Positions 33,854 to 43,240 are shown, numbered from the stretch's first letter. The stretch: DNA of 64,000 nt from Deltaproteobacteria bacterium HGW-Deltaproteobacteria-4 (GCA_002841765.1 PHAV01000005.1:1-64000), one strand, 5' to 3'. A program made the numbers and translations. Notes: a model not told the origin generated them from the sequence alone.

Positions 33854-36352
33854 ATGCGAGTATTTTCCATACTTATGGTGTTAATCGGGGTAATCTTCCT
33901 TGCCCGCGCCTTTCTTCCGGCAAAGATAATTTTACGCCATGTCAGCGGTCATCTCCGTCGTAAGTGGCTTGTCATCCTTAACCTGATGGCTTTTTTCCTT
34001 CTCGGGTATCTTCTGTTCGATGCCGTCCTCTTCTTTAATCTGCCTTTACCGCTTGAACTGGTGACCGCCGGGGTCTTCCTCGGTGGTGCGGTCTTCGTAT
34101 TCCTTATTATCTATCTTTGCAAAAGCACTATTACGGCACAACAAAAAGCCGAGGCAGAGATCGTCAAGCTGAATGAATCCCTTGAGCAAAAGGTGGCAGA
34201 GCGGACCCGGGAACTTAAACAGTTGTCCGATTTTAACCGAATCGTGCTGGATAGCATTGCTGATCCCATCTCCATAATTGATGTCGAGACGTTTCAGATC
34301 ATCGATGTTAATCAGGCTTTTCTCAAAGAGATCAAACTTCCTGCAGAACAAATCATCGGCAGAACCTGCTACGACATTACCCATCACAGATCAAGCCCGT
34401 GTACGCCCCCTCATGATTCCTGCCCCCTCTTCGAAACACTGACTCATGACGATCACGCCACAATGTTACATGTTCACTGGACCCTTTCGGGTGAAAAGCG
34501 GTTTGTCGAAGTGCTCACCTCGCCGATCAGAGATGAAAAAGGGAAGATTGTACAAGCGGTTCATATCCAGAGAGATATCACCGAACGCATAGAAACTGAT
34601 GAGACTCTTCGGGAAAACCAGGAACTTCTCCGGGTGGTTGTCGAAGGGACATTTGACGCGATTTACGTTAAAGATATTGAGGGGCGTTATCGCCTCTTTA
34701 ATGCGGCGGCATCGCATTTAACGGGGAAGAGTCCCGAAGAAGTCTACGGCCGGGATGATACCTTCCTCTTTCCCACTGAGGAAGCAAAGATCCTGATGGA
34801 TGAGGATCGTCTCGTAATGGACGTTGGCTTGACCAGAACTTTTGAGGAGCGCCTCACTTCTGTGGACGGTGAGAATCTGGTCTTTATGACCACAAAAGGG
34901 CCCTTGTTCGATGTAAACAAAAATATTACCGGCATCTTCGGGGTTGCCCATGACATTACCGAGCTTAAACGGGCAGAGGAACAGATCCGGAATCTTGCTT
35001 ACACCGACCACCTGACAGGATTGCCAAACAGGTTGCTGTTGCTTGACAGGTGCGAGCAGGCTATCGCCACTGCCAAGCGCAGAGGGGCGCAGATGGCGTT
35101 GCTCTTCTTTGACCTCGACCACTTCAAGAATATTAATGATACAATGGGGCACCATGCCGGTGATCTCCTTCTTAAAGCGGTTTCCAGCCGTATCTTGAAG
35201 ATTTTACGCGCAAATGACACTCTGGCACGGTTGGGTGGAGACGAATTCGTCCTTATTTGCAGTTCAATAGATTCCCCGCAGGACGCCGGGGTCGTGGCGA
35301 AGAAAATTCTCGAACTTCTCCAGCAACCGTTCGAAATTGAGGGGAAAAATATATACAGCAATGCCAGCATAGGGATTGTTATCTATCCGGAGGATGGAGA
35401 AGACAGTTCAATCCTGCTGAAGCATGCAGATCTGGCAATGTATGCCGCAAAGGCGCAAGGGAGAGAGACGTTCAACTTCTTTTCCGACACACTGAACGTG
35501 AAGGCCAGAGAGCGGGCTGTTATTGAGGAGGATTTGCGTCAGGCTCTGCGGCTGTCAGACCAGCTCCTGCTTCATTACCAGCCGCAGATAGAATTCGGGA
35601 GTGGCCGGATCTTTGGCATGGAAGCCCTTTGTCGCTGGCTCCATCCCGTGCATGGCTTCATTGCTCCGGACAAGTTCATACCGGTTGCTGAACAGACCGG
35701 CCTGATCCGTCAAGTCGGATATTGGGGATTAAAGACAGCGTGCCGACAGTGCAGTGAGTGGCACCGCAACGGCTTTCCCTTGTCGGTTGCCGTGAATGTC
35801 TCGATCGGTCAACTGCAGTTTTCAGATTTCCCTGAAATGGTGCAGGAGGTTCTCGACGAAGCGGGCCTGCCGCCTGAATACCTTGAACTTGAAATTACGG
35901 AATCTATGCTTATGCACAGTGCCAACAAGTCTGTGGAACTGCTCAATCGCCTTAAGGAGATCGGTGTCAAGATTGCGATTGATGACTTTGGTACCGGCTA
36001 TTCTTCTCTCAGCTACCTTAATAAATTCTCGGTGGACAAAATAAAAATAGACCAGTCCTTTATCCGGGAGATAACTCAGCGGGACGATGCGGCGTCGATC
36101 GTCCTCGCCATTGTCTCTATCGGACACAGCCTCGGACTGAAGGTCATCGCCGAAGGGGTAGAGACGCAAGAAGAGGAAGCGATCCTGCTCGGATTTTCCT
36201 GTGACGAAGCGCAGGGGTATTATTACTCAAAACCGATGTCCGCTCTGGATGCAGGTCGCCTGATTTATATGAATACCCCTTTGGGCGTGTCAAGCCCGGA
36301 TGTAAATCTGTCAGAAGCTGACCCGTCGATAGCGCCGGCCCTGATTCTCTGA
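33854..36352 (+). CDS. PAS-GGDEF-EAL signalling protein
   Basis: An 832-residue c-di-GMP protein. Membrane helices are at about 2-22, 37-58 and 67-90, then a coiled coil (92-125), a PAS domain with a Cys-containing insert (CYDITHHRSSPC), a second PAS domain with FGVAHDITELKRAEE, GGDEF (RLGGDEFVL) and EAL (GMEALCRWLHP, LEITESMLM, DDFGTGYSSL, AEGVET). Both active-site motifs are complete, so it could make and degrade c-di-GMP, with direction set by the PAS input. Codon use looks more AT-rich than the neighbours. It is flanked by twin hairpins and stands alone between terminators. Confidence 0.93.
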   Translation: MRVFSILMVLIGVIFLARAFLPAKIILRHVSGHLRRKWLVILNLMAFFLLGYLLFDAVLFFNLPLPLELVTAGVFLGGAVFVFLIIYLCKSTITAQQKAEAEIVKLNESLEQKVAERTRELKQLSDFNRIVLDSIADPISIIDVETFQIIDVNQAFLKEIKLPAEQIIGRTCYDITHHRSSPCTPPHDSCPLFETLTHDDHATMLHVHWTLSGEKRFVEVLTSPIRDEKGKIVQAVHIQRDITERIETDETLRENQELLRVVVEGTFDAIYVKDIEGRYRLFNAAASHLTGKSPEEVYGRDDTFLFPTEEAKILMDEDRLVMDVGLTRTFEERLTSVDGENLVFMTTKGPLFDVNKNITGIFGVAHDITELKRAEEQIRNLAYTDHLTGLPNRLLLLDRCEQAIATAKRRGAQMALLFFDLDHFKNINDTMGHHAGDLLLKAVSSRILKILRANDTLARLGGDEFVLICSSIDSPQDAGVVAKKILELLQQPFEIEGKNIYSNASIGIVIYPEDGEDSSILLKHADLAMYAAKAQGRETFNFFSDTLNVKARERAVIEEDLRQALRLSDQLLLHYQPQIEFGSGRIFGMEALCRWLHPVHGFIAPDKFIPVAEQTGLIRQVGYWGLKTACRQCSEWHRNGFPLSVAVNVSIGQLQFSDFPEMVQEVLDEAGLPPEYLELEITESMLMHSANKSVELLNRLKEIGVKIAIDDFGTGYSSLSYLNKFSVDKIKIDQSFIREITQRDDAASIVLAIVSIGHSLGLKVIAEGVETQEEEAILLGFSCDEAQGYYYSKPMSALDAGRLIYMNTPLGVSSPDVNLSEADPSIAPALIL

Positions 36353-36380
36353 GGGGATAGTTCAGAAAGATAAAGTCATA

Positions 36381-36414
36381 AACCGCCCGCCGACAACCCG
36401 CTGTCCGGGCGGTT
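36381..36414 (+). repeat. Second copy of the AACCGCCCG/CGGGCGGTT hairpin
   Basis: AACCGCCCG (36381-36389) and CGGGCGGTT (36406-36414) flank 16 bases. The arms are identical to those at 33718-33750, while the loops differ. Here no long T run follows (TTTGGCG), so termination would be weaker. It lies 28 bases after the stop of the GGDEF/EAL gene. Confidence 0.65.
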
Positions 36415-36433
36415 TGGCGTTGTGAGTGGGATG

Positions 36434-36478
36434 CTCTCGACGACAGGGAAAGGTGAAGTCGAGACAAATCGTCGAGAG
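36434..36478. repeat. 10-bp inverted repeat with 25-base loop
   Basis: CTCTCGACGA (36434-36443) pairs with TCGTCGAGAG (36469-36478). It could be an RNA hairpin or a protein site. It lies between the GGDEF/EAL gene and the proV promoter. Confidence 0.45.
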
Positions 36479-36679
36479 AATTTCATAAGAAAATAATTTG
36501 TCCCCCTTTTCCCGTTCTGGACTTTACCCCGACCTTTTCCCCCGAAGGCTCCAGCCATAAATATCGTTATCGCCCCCGATCCTTTCAATGAGAGTCCCTC
36601 TATCCTGCTGGAAGGCACGGTCATTCCGAAAGATGGATAATAATTTCTTATTAAAATTCAAGTAGTTTGTTGGTCGGTT

Positions 36680-36707
36680 TGACTTTCTGCCCACAGGGGT
36701 TATTATT
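36680..36707 (+). promoter_or_regulatory. Promoter of proVWX
   Basis: TTGACT (36680-36685), a 16-base spacer and TATTAT (36702-36707) lie in an AT-rich segment. Transcription would start near 36714, giving a long leader of about 165 bases before the proV ATG. Long leaders with AT-rich upstream DNA are common for osmotically controlled betaine transporters. Confidence 0.6.
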
Positions 36708-36879
36708 AAGGGATAAAAAAGTCGCCCCTGCCTGACGAAAATACACACATGACCCAAGCACGCTCCGCGTGCAAATTCCTCTTTTTGCCGACTGGTTCTC
36801 CTGCCGGCAGACACCCTCAGGGATTTCCCTCGCGGCCGTACCTTCAACGCCCTATGTACTCAGAACAAAAGGAGTTTTT

Positions 36880-38136
36880 ATGGAGGAAAAGACCACCAAG
36901 ATCAAGGTTGTCAACGTGACTAAAATTTTCGGCCCTCACCCCAAGAGGGCCTTGAAGATGCTCCAGGCTGGATCGAGCAAGGAGACCATTCACGCCGAGA
37001 CCGGCACGACGGTCGGCGTCTACGATGCCAGCTTCGAAATTAACGCCGGCGAAATTTTCGTCATCATGGGACTCTCGGGCTCGGGAAAGTCGACCATGGT
37101 GAGGATTCTTAACCGCCTGATCGAACCGACGGCCGGTTCAGTCTTCGTCGACGGTGACGACGTGGCGACGATGAACGATCAACAGTTGATCGAGCTGCGT
37201 CGCAAGAAGATGTGCATGGTCTTCCAGTCCTTTGCACTGATGCCGCACCTGACGGTGCTGGAGAATGCCGCCTTTGGACTGGAGATCTCGGGTATCGACA
37301 AAATGATCCGCAGCGAGCGGGCGCTAAAGGCCCTCGAACAGGTCGGCCTCGAAGGCTACGCGGCGAGCTATCCCCGGCAACTCTCCGGGGGGATGCAGCA
37401 GCGCGTCGGCCTCGCCCGGGCGTTGGCGGTCAATCCCGACATCCTCCTCATGGACGAAGCCTTCTCCGCCCTCGATCCCTTGATCCGCACCGAGATGCAG
37501 GATGAACTCCTTAAATTGCAATCGCGGGCGCAGCGCACCATCGTCTTCATCTCTCACGATCTCGACGAAGCAATGCGCATCGGTGACCGTATCGCTATTA
37601 TGGAAGGAGGGAGGGTGGTGCAGGTCGGGACTCCCGAGGAGATCCTGCAGAACCCGGCCGACGACTATGTCCGCGCCTTCTTCCGCGGTGTCGACCCGAC
37701 GAACATTCTCACCGCCGGCGATATCGCCCGCAAATCAGCAGTGACGATCATCCGCCATCGCGGTGAAGGCCCTCGCACCGCCCTGCAACGCCTCATCAGT
37801 CATGAACGCGATTACGGCTATGTCCTTGACAGCGAACGCCGCTTCATGGGGCTGGTCTCCACCGATTCCCTCAAAGAATTTATTGACAGCAACGGTGGCC
37901 AGGATCTGATCCCGACCTTTCTTCCCGAAGCCCGGGCCGTACTGAGTAGCGAATCGATGCAGGATATCCTGCCGGAGGTCACCGCCCGGCCATGGCCGAT
38001 CCCGGTTCTTGATGAAGAGGGACGATATCTCGGAGTCATTTCCAAGAATCAGTTCCTGCGTACCCTGCAAAGAGGGCATGAGGAGAGCGCTAAAACCGCA
38101 AGCGTAGAGCTGCCGGTGGAGGATAACGCACTATGA
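36880..38136 (+). CDS. proV: Glycine betaine/proline ABC transporter, ATP-binding protein
   Basis: A 418-residue ABC ATPase of the osmoprotectant (OtcA) class. ATG 36880 follows AAAAGGAG. The N-terminal family segment [16 protein letters not shown] is followed by Walker [25 protein letters not shown], Walker [14 protein letters not shown] and ISHDLDEAM. Two CBS domains fill the C-terminal third (about 285-400). In this class they tune activity to ionic strength. The stop overlaps proW (ATGA). Confidence 0.95.
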   Translation: MEEKTTKIKVVNVTKIFGPHPKRALKMLQAGSSKETIHAETGTTVGVYDASFEINAGEIFVIMGLSGSGKSTMVRILNRLIEPTAGSVFVDGDDVATMNDQQLIELRRKKMCMVFQSFALMPHLTVLENAAFGLEISGIDKMIRSERALKALEQVGLEGYAASYPRQLSGGMQQRVGLARALAVNPDILLMDEAFSALDPLIRTEMQDELLKLQSRAQRTIVFISHDLDEAMRIGDRIAIMEGGRVVQVGTPEEILQNPADDYVRAFFRGVDPTNILTAGDIARKSAVTIIRHRGEGPRTALQRLISHERDYGYVLDSERRFMGLVSTDSLKEFIDSNGGQDLIPTFLPEARAVLSSESMQDILPEVTARPWPIPVLDEEGRYLGVISKNQFLRTLQRGHEESAKTASVELPVEDNAL

Positions 38137-38975
38137 AATTACTAAACTTTGACGAGCAACTCATCCCCCTCGACACCTGGATCCAAAACGGTGTTGACTG
38201 GTTGGTCTCCAACTATCGCGACCTCTTCCAGGTGATCAAGGTTCCGATCGAAAAAACTCTGGAAGTTTTGCAGTGGACCTTCGCCTTCCTCCCCCCCTTC
38301 GTCCTGATTGCACTCCTCTCCCTGGCGGCCTGGCGCTACGCCGGCAAGCGGGTGATGGTCTTTACTCTCCTCAGCCTGTTATTGATCGGCTATCTCGGCC
38401 TTTGGGAGGACACCATGGTCACCCTGTCGATGGTAATCTGTTCTGTCCTCTTCTGCGCCGTCGCCGGCATCCCCCTTGGAATCCTCTCCGGACGGAGTGA
38501 TCGCTTTGAGATGATTTTGCGCCCCTTTCTCGATGCCATGCAGACGACCCCGGCCTTCGTCTATCTGATTCCGGTGGTAATGCTCTTCAGCATCGGGACG
38601 GTCTCCGGGGTCCTGGCGACCATCGTCTTTGCTTTGCCACCGATCATCCGTCTGACCAGCCTCGGCATCCGCCAGGTCCATCCTGAACTGGTCGAGGCGG
38701 CCGTCGCTTTCGGTGCCACCCCCTGGCAGGTACTGCGCAAGGTGCAGTTCCCCCTGGCGCTCCCCTCAATCATGACCGGTCTCAACCAGACGATCATGAT
38801 GGCTCTGTCGATGGTCGTTATCGCCGCCCTGATCGGTGCCGGTGGCCTCGGCGGGCCGGTTGTGCAGGGGCTCAACACTCTGGAGATCGGCCTGGCGACT
38901 GTCGGCGGCCTCGCCATCGTCTTGCTGGCAATGATCCTCGACCGGATCACTCAGGGTTTCGCAAAAGCGCGATAA
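38133..38975 (+). CDS. proW: Glycine betaine/proline ABC transporter, permease
   Basis: A 280-residue BPD-type inner-membrane permease. About six or seven hydrophobic helices are predicted. The coupling (EAA) loop is [27 protein letters not shown], of which [12 protein letters not shown] is the conserved part. The N-terminal [15 protein letters not shown] is the family opening. The start overlaps the proV stop. Confidence 0.95.
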   Translation: MKLLNFDEQLIPLDTWIQNGVDWLVSNYRDLFQVIKVPIEKTLEVLQWTFAFLPPFVLIALLSLAAWRYAGKRVMVFTLLSLLLIGYLGLWEDTMVTLSMVICSVLFCAVAGIPLGILSGRSDRFEMILRPFLDAMQTTPAFVYLIPVVMLFSIGTVSGVLATIVFALPPIIRLTSLGIRQVHPELVEAAVAFGATPWQVLRKVQFPLALPSIMTGLNQTIMMALSMVVIAALIGAGGLGGPVVQGLNTLEIGLATVGGLAIVLLAMILDRITQGFAKAR

Positions 38976-39020
38976 CTCTAGGACCGGAACGAATCCATTC
39001 ACCCGCAAAAGGAGAAAAAG

Positions 39021-40052
39021 ATGAAACGTATCGTATTCAGCCTGATCGGCTTCGGACTCATGGCCATCCTCGCCACTCCCCTTCTGGCGGAGAGCGACAA
39101 GCCAGGTAAGGGGGTCAAGGTGCAGCCGGCCCGGGCTACCTGGAACACCGGTTACTTTCAGGAAGCGATTGTCCGCAAAGGGCTCATCGAGCTCGGTTAC
39201 AATGTCAAAAAACCGAAGGAGTTGCAGAATCCGATCTTCTACCAATCCCTCGCCCTCGGTGATGTCGACTACTGGACCAACGGCTGGTTCCCCAACCATG
39301 ACGGCCAGCTCCCCAAGGGGGCGGAAAAGACGATCGAAAAGGTCGGTTATATCGTCAAAGCTGGCGGATTGCAGGGCTATCTGGTCTCTAAACGGGATGT
39401 CGAAAAGTACAACATCCAATCCCTCGACGATTTCCGTCGTCCCGAAGTCAAGCAGGCCTTCGATGCCAATGGGGACGGCAAGGCCGATCTGACTGCCTGC
39501 CCGGCCGGTTGGGGCTGTGAATCGGTTATTGCTCACCACATGGAAGTTTATGATCTTGACAAGGATATCAACCTGATCAAGGCCGCCTATTCGGCGAGTA
39601 TGGCCGACACCCTGGCTCGCTACAATAATGGTGAACCGGTCTTTTTTTACACCTGGGCGCCGAACTGGACGATCTTCAAACTCAAGCCGGGGACAGATGT
39701 GATGTGGATCAACGTACCAAAGACCCTCCCCAATGAATCACAGAAGTCCGGGGAAGAGCGCATGACGGCCAGCGCTATCGAGGGGGCCGTGAGCGACCCG
39801 ATCAAACTCGGCTTTGTCGTCAGCGACATTCAGATCGTCGCCAACAAAAAGTTTCTGACCAAGAACCCGGCGGCCAAAAAGTTCTTCGAACTCTTCACTA
39901 TGTCCCTGGCTGACATCAACGAGCAGAACACGTTGATGGAGAATGGAGAGAAGTCTCAGAAGGATATTGAACGCCATGCGGATGCGTGGATTGCCAAGCA
40001 CCGGGGCATTTGGGAGCAATGGTTGGCTGAAGCGCGTAAGGTTGCGAAGTAG
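39021..40052 (+). CDS. proX: Glycine betaine/proline ABC transporter, periplasmic binding protein
   Basis: A 343-residue binding protein with a cleavable Sec signal (about 1-23, ending PLLA). Aromatic residues that form the betaine cage in ProX are present in segments such as VDYWTNGWFPNHDG and FYTWAPNWTIFKL. A CPAGWGCES pair of Cys may form a disulfide, as in E. coli ProX. AAGGAG lies 7 bases before the ATG. The strong terminator at 40135-40170 closes the operon. Confidence 0.95.
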   Translation: MKRIVFSLIGFGLMAILATPLLAESDKPGKGVKVQPARATWNTGYFQEAIVRKGLIELGYNVKKPKELQNPIFYQSLALGDVDYWTNGWFPNHDGQLPKGAEKTIEKVGYIVKAGGLQGYLVSKRDVEKYNIQSLDDFRRPEVKQAFDANGDGKADLTACPAGWGCESVIAHHMEVYDLDKDINLIKAAYSASMADTLARYNNGEPVFFYTWAPNWTIFKLKPGTDVMWINVPKTLPNESQKSGEERMTASAIEGAVSDPIKLGFVVSDIQIVANKKFLTKNPAAKKFFELFTMSLADINEQNTLMENGEKSQKDIERHADAWIAKHRGIWEQWLAEARKVAK

Positions 40053-40134
40053 GAAGATATTTACGGAGATTTACATCATTGGGTAAGGGGGATTTTTCGT
40101 TGATTAAATGGGCATTCCCGTTATTCTGATCTTT

Positions 40135-40170
40135 AAAAAAGCCGACCCGGCATTGCCGGGTCGGCTTTTT
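40135..40170. terminator. Bidirectional terminator between proX and the porin gene
   Basis: An 11-bp GC-rich stem (40141-40151 with 40155-40165) with a 3-base loop is flanked by A6 on the left and T5 on the right. It therefore works on both strands for the two convergent genes. Confidence 0.93.
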
Positions 40171-40184
40171 GTTAGCTGCAAAGG

Positions 40185-41462
40185 TTAAAAGTAGTAGCCA
40201 ATGTTGACGTTGAACTTAGTGCCCCAATCCGCCCCCTTGGCACCGGCGGCAAAAGAATCTCTGGGGCCATTTAGATAGAGAGCATTTTTCCCACTGATGA
40301 CATCGAAGTAGGTGTAGATCGGGCCGGCAGTGACCATGCAGCCGACGGTGTTGATTTGAGAATCCTCAAAAGCACTCTCCTTCTTGACGAGACGGCTGTA
40401 ATCCTCGTAAAAGGTCAGGTTGCTCACCGGACCCCAACTCACCGGCAGGGAATAACTGAGCCCGGCCGAATAGAGTGTCCCTTCAGAGGCGACCAGAAAG
40501 GAGTCAGAGAATCCGCCCATGAGGACACTTTTATCATCGACGCCGGCGGGATTTTTGGGGTTGTACTGGTATTCAGCGACCTGCAGCAGAAGGTTAAAGG
40601 GTCCATAGTTGCCATTGAGATGGGCGGCTGCGGCCCAATGGTCGCCATTGTCGGTGGTGGTGTTATTGTAGAGTTGTCCCCACTCGCCGGAAAGTCCGAC
40701 TTCGGTTTTGCCAAAATCACCATGATCAGCGGTATAGGCGAGACGCGCGTTAAACTGGTTGGTCTCTTCATTGGCTTGATCACCTGCTGTTACCACGTCA
40801 TAGGAGTAACGCTCCAGCTTGGAGGCGCTCCCCCATTCATCATTTTTGAAGAACGCCAACTGCAGGTTCCAGGGGCCGTCTTTCTTAATAAACTTCAGGC
40901 CCATGTCGTAGTCGTCGTCCAGACCGACGTAATAGGGGATGCCCCCCCAAAAGTTATGATAGTCATAAGAGAGGTTGCCGAAGGGGACCTGAGTGATCCC
41001 GATCTGGACCCCGAGCGTATCGTTGACCGGATACTCAATAAAGGCATGATGAACGAAGTCCTGGTAGCTGTTCCAACGGTACTGGGCGGAGTAGGTGATC
41101 TTTTGGTAGGAACCGGCAACACCCAAACGGAACAGGTCAAATTTTAGATCTCCGCTTTTGTCCTTGTCGCTGTCGCTGAAGTCGTCCAGGTTGTAGTTAA
41201 AGCGGATCGCCCCGCTGAGTTTGGGGCCTTGCGAATCAGACTCGTTATTCACGTAAGTTCCCGCGGCGAGTTGCGTCTCTAATTCGTTCAACCTGCTCTT
41301 AAGGGAATCTATCTCCCCGGTCTTGTCCTTGAGTAAGCGCACTTCCTCTAATAAAGCCTGATTATCCCCTTCGACCGCCCAACAAGGGGTCGTAGCGAAG
41401 ATCAGTAAAAGTGCCGATATGGCCAAAGGCCAGTAAGACTTTCTCCTCTTGATCAATTCCAT
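40185..41462 (-). CDS. Outer-membrane porin-like beta-barrel protein
   Basis: A 425-residue protein. ATG 41462 is chosen because AGAGGA sits 6 bases upstream and a Sec signal (about 1-29, ending CWA) follows directly. An earlier start would bury the signal. After the signal a short coiled coil (ALLEEVRLLKDKTGEIDSL, about 34-62) resembles the trimerising segment of FmdC/OprP-type porins. Then come alternating amphipathic strands ending in the C-terminal aromatic NVNIGYYF, the Bam signal. The solute is unknown. It converges with proVWX but has its own upstream region, so a link with betaine is speculative. Confidence 0.82.
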   Translation of the reverse strand: MELIKRRKSYWPLAISALLLIFATTPCWAVEGDNQALLEEVRLLKDKTGEIDSLKSRLNELETQLAAGTYVNNESDSQGPKLSGAIRFNYNLDDFSDSDKDKSGDLKFDLFRLGVAGSYQKITYSAQYRWNSYQDFVHHAFIEYPVNDTLGVQIGITQVPFGNLSYDYHNFWGGIPYYVGLDDDYDMGLKFIKKDGPWNLQLAFFKNDEWGSASKLERYSYDVVTAGDQANEETNQFNARLAYTADHGDFGKTEVGLSGEWGQLYNNTTTDNGDHWAAAAHLNGNYGPFNLLLQVAEYQYNPKNPAGVDDKSVLMGGFSDSFLVASEGTLYSAGLSYSLPVSWGPVSNLTFYEDYSRLVKKESAFEDSQINTVGCMVTAGPIYTYFDVISGKNALYLNGPRDSFAAGAKGADWGTKFNVNIGYYF

Positions 41463-41704
41463 TTTTTTCCTCTCTTTCTTCCAGGTAAAATTGCAGTGGT
41501 CCTTCACTCTTCGTAGCTTACTTATTCGAACTACTTCCCCGGTTGCGGTGGCGGTTATCTTCGTATCTTGCCGGGGCAAAGATCATTCACGCCGCTACCT
41601 CCTATAAATACCAGCAAGCATTGCTAATGACAAATAACAAAAAAGTTCGCAGTTGTGTGGCCTGCGTTAAATTTCTTCGACGCGCCGATCAATCATAAAG
41701 GGCG

Positions 41705-41747
41705 TTGCACAAGGATGAGACGGATTTTACAGATCAAGGACGGATTG
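41705..41747 (+). repeat. Dispersed ATCCGT/ACGGAT-type repeat, copy 1
   Basis: TTGCACAAGGATGAGACGGAT (first 20 bases quoted in part) and a following GGACGGATTG resemble, in reverse complement, the stretch at 46355-46384. Short GGAT units repeat within it. It looks like a degenerate intergenic repeat family. Confidence 0.4.
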
Positions 41748-41875
41748 AGCAAGAGTCACTGGCGGCATATTTATGTTCTTTGCGGGAAACGCTTCGCGCC
41801 CTTTAAATTCGTCCCCTCAGATTTTATCCGTGTGAAGAATGCTTCTAACTATATTCTGACCTTCTTTGTCAACTA

Positions 41876-41889
41876 TTGATCCGCGTCAA
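41876..41889 (+). promoter_or_regulatory. FNR/Dnr-type box upstream of the hemerythrin operon
   Basis: TTGATCCGCGTCAA matches the CRP/FNR-family site TTGATnnnnATCAA with one mismatch. If it acts as a class II activator site at -41.5, transcription would start near 41924, with TAGTCT (41912-41917) as a -10. The operon genes (redox-disulfide protein, Cys-rich protein, hemerythrin) fit control by oxygen or nitric oxide. Confidence 0.6.
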
Positions 41890-41949
41890 AGCCTTCCCCT
41901 CCTTTTTGCTCTAGTCTGGACTCAAGAGCAGCACGAAAGGAGCGCAACC

Positions 41950-42171
41950 ATGAACCTTCCACAAAATATCGGTGAAGCAGCTATCAATAAAACGATCGAG
42001 GAGCACCCCGTCATCGGCGAGATTCTCCAGAAGTACGATATCGGTTGCGTCACCTGCGGCGTCGGCATCTGTCTGGTCAAGGACGTGGTCGCAATCCACG
42101 CCCTCGGCCCTGAGGCGGAAGCGCAGATTGAGGCCGAGATCAACGCCTACCTCGCCACTCTCAAACCCTAA
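41950..42171 (+). CDS. Small DUF1858-like redox-disulfide protein
   Basis: A 73-residue protein from ATG 41950 (AAAGGAG 8 bases upstream). It contains IGEILQKYDIGCVTCGVGIC, a CxxC pair plus a third Cys in a helical context, as in the hybrid-cluster-protein-associated redox disulfide (DUF1858) domain and the N-terminus of ScdA/Ric-type proteins. Its role is unproven. The family is often found with iron-sulfur repair or nitrosative-stress proteins. It is first in an apparent three-gene operon with the Cys-rich protein and hemerythrin. Confidence 0.82.
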   Translation: MNLPQNIGEAAINKTIEEHPVIGEILQKYDIGCVTCGVGICLVKDVVAIHALGPEAEAQIEAEINAYLATLKP

Positions 42172-42196
42172 AACGACTCATAAAGGAGAAACGACC

Positions 42197-42655
42197 ATGA
42201 CGAACTTAGCCTGTGGCTGCCCCGGTTCCCACGTCCGCACCATCGAGAAGAACGACAGCGCCCCGAGCACAGAGAGCGGCGACCGCCCCTCCGAGCTGCG
42301 CCAGTGGCCGACCCAGCTCCAGCTGGTGCCGCCGACCGCGCCGTATCTGCAGAACGCCCATCTCCTCATTGCCGCCGACTGCGCCCCCTTTGCCTACCCG
42401 GAGTTCCACCGCGACTTTATCAAGGGGCGGATCCTGGTCAACGCTTGTCCCAAGCTCGACGACACCGGCCCCTATATCGACAAGCTGGCAGCGATGATCG
42501 CCAACAACGACGTGCAGTCGGTGACGGTGACGATCATGGAGGTCCCCTGCTGCCGCGGCCTGGCGATGCTCGCCAACGAAGCCGTGAAGAAGTCGGGGAA
42601 GGACGTGCCGGTCGAGGTGGTGGTGATCGGTATCAACGGCGAAAGGAAAAAGTAA
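42197..42655 (+). CDS. Cys-rich protein of unknown function (possible iron-sulfur protein)
   Basis: A 152-residue protein with ATG 42197 behind AAAGGAG. Conserved-looking Cys motifs are ACGCPG near the start, IAADCAPF, VNACPKLDD and EVPCCRG, seven Cys in all. They could hold a cluster or metal. I recall similar proteins annotated as ferredoxin-like in anaerobes, though no classic 4Fe-4S ferredoxin motif is present. The C-terminal half looks like an alpha/beta fold with an IDKLAAMIANNDVQSVTVT segment. It lies between the redox-disulfide protein and hemerythrin. Confidence 0.78.
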   Translation: MTNLACGCPGSHVRTIEKNDSAPSTESGDRPSELRQWPTQLQLVPPTAPYLQNAHLLIAADCAPFAYPEFHRDFIKGRILVNACPKLDDTGPYIDKLAAMIANNDVQSVTVTIMEVPCCRGLAMLANEAVKKSGKDVPVEVVVIGINGERKK

Positions 42656-42656
42656 G

Positions 42657-43208
42657 ATGAAAAGCGACGTGACGAAAGTGCTGGTCGATGAGCATCAGCT
42701 GATCCTGCGTATGATCGCGCTGGTCGAAGAGAAGACCGCCCTCCTCGAAGCCGGGAAGTTCCGCAACTGGCAGTTCTACCTCGACGCCGTCGACTTTATC
42801 CGCAACTATGCCGACCGGTTTCATCATGCCAAGGAGGAGGATGTCCTCTTTGTCGAGCTGATCCAAAACGGCATGCCCGAGAAGAGCTCGCCGATCGAGG
42901 CGATGCACATCGAGCACGACCAGGGGCGCGCCCATGTCCGCGCCATCGAGGACGCGGCGCAGAAGGCCCTGGTCGGCGAGATCGGGCAGGGGGCGATTAT
43001 CGCCGAGCACGCCAAGGGGTATGCGACGCTGCTGCGTGGCCATATCGACAAGGAGGATAACATCCTCTATCCGTTGGCGGAGCGGGTCTTGCCGGAGGGC
43101 GTGCGCGAGCGAATGCTGGCCGCCTACGCGGTCGCCGAGGCGAAGACGCCGCTGCTGGAGGAGCGTTATCGGCAGCTGGTGGAAGGGTATGAGCGGCAGT
43201 CGGTGTGA
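42657..43208 (+). CDS. Hemerythrin HHE-domain protein
   Basis: A 183-residue four-helix protein. Putative di-iron ligands lie in VDEHQLI, RFHHAKEEDVLF, MHIEHDQGRAH and LLRGHIDKEDNILYP, in the family order (H, HxxxE, H, HxxxD-like). Such proteins bind oxygen or nitric oxide, or repair iron-sulfur clusters as in the Ric/YtfE group. The start is 2 bases after the stop of the upstream gene. Together with the FNR-like box it suggests an oxygen/NO response unit. Confidence 0.92.
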   Translation: MKSDVTKVLVDEHQLILRMIALVEEKTALLEAGKFRNWQFYLDAVDFIRNYADRFHHAKEEDVLFVELIQNGMPEKSSPIEAMHIEHDQGRAHVRAIEDAAQKALVGEIGQGAIIAEHAKGYATLLRGHIDKEDNILYPLAERVLPEGVRERMLAAYAVAEAKTPLLEERYRQLVEGYERQSV

Positions 43209-43240
43209 AGGTTCGCCGTAAAAGTTGCGATGTTGAAACA

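Larger units (their letters stand above)
36353..36879. other. Intergenic region between the GGDEF/EAL gene and proV
   Basis: These 527 bases contain no supportable gene. They hold the hairpin at 36381-36414, a 10-bp inverted repeat at 36434-36478, an AT-rich stretch (about 36625-36720), a promoter at 36680-36707 and a roughly 165-base leader before proV. The leader carries a small hairpin (36758-36772) followed by CTCTTTTT. A 56-codon frame from 36749 runs out of frame over the proV start but lacks a ribosome binding site. Confidence 0.6.
41463..41949. other. Divergent regulatory region between the porin gene and the hemerythrin operon
   Basis: No gene is supportable in these 487 bases. A 74-codon frame at 41655-41879 lacks a ribosome binding site and overlaps a repeat. 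On the minus strand TTGTCA and TATTTA with a 17-base spacer (about 41605-41633) could be the porin promoter. A repeat-like stretch lies at 41705-41747 and an FNR-like box at 41876-41889. Confidence 0.55.

Noticed and set aside
36749-36920. 56-codon upstream ORF overlapping the proV start
   Set aside because: There is no ribosome binding site, it contains odd Pro/Arg-rich sequence, and it overlaps proV out of frame.
41655-41879. 74-codon plus-strand frame in the gap before the hemerythrin operon
   Set aside because: It has no ribosome binding site, overlaps a degenerate repeat and runs into the FNR-like box.
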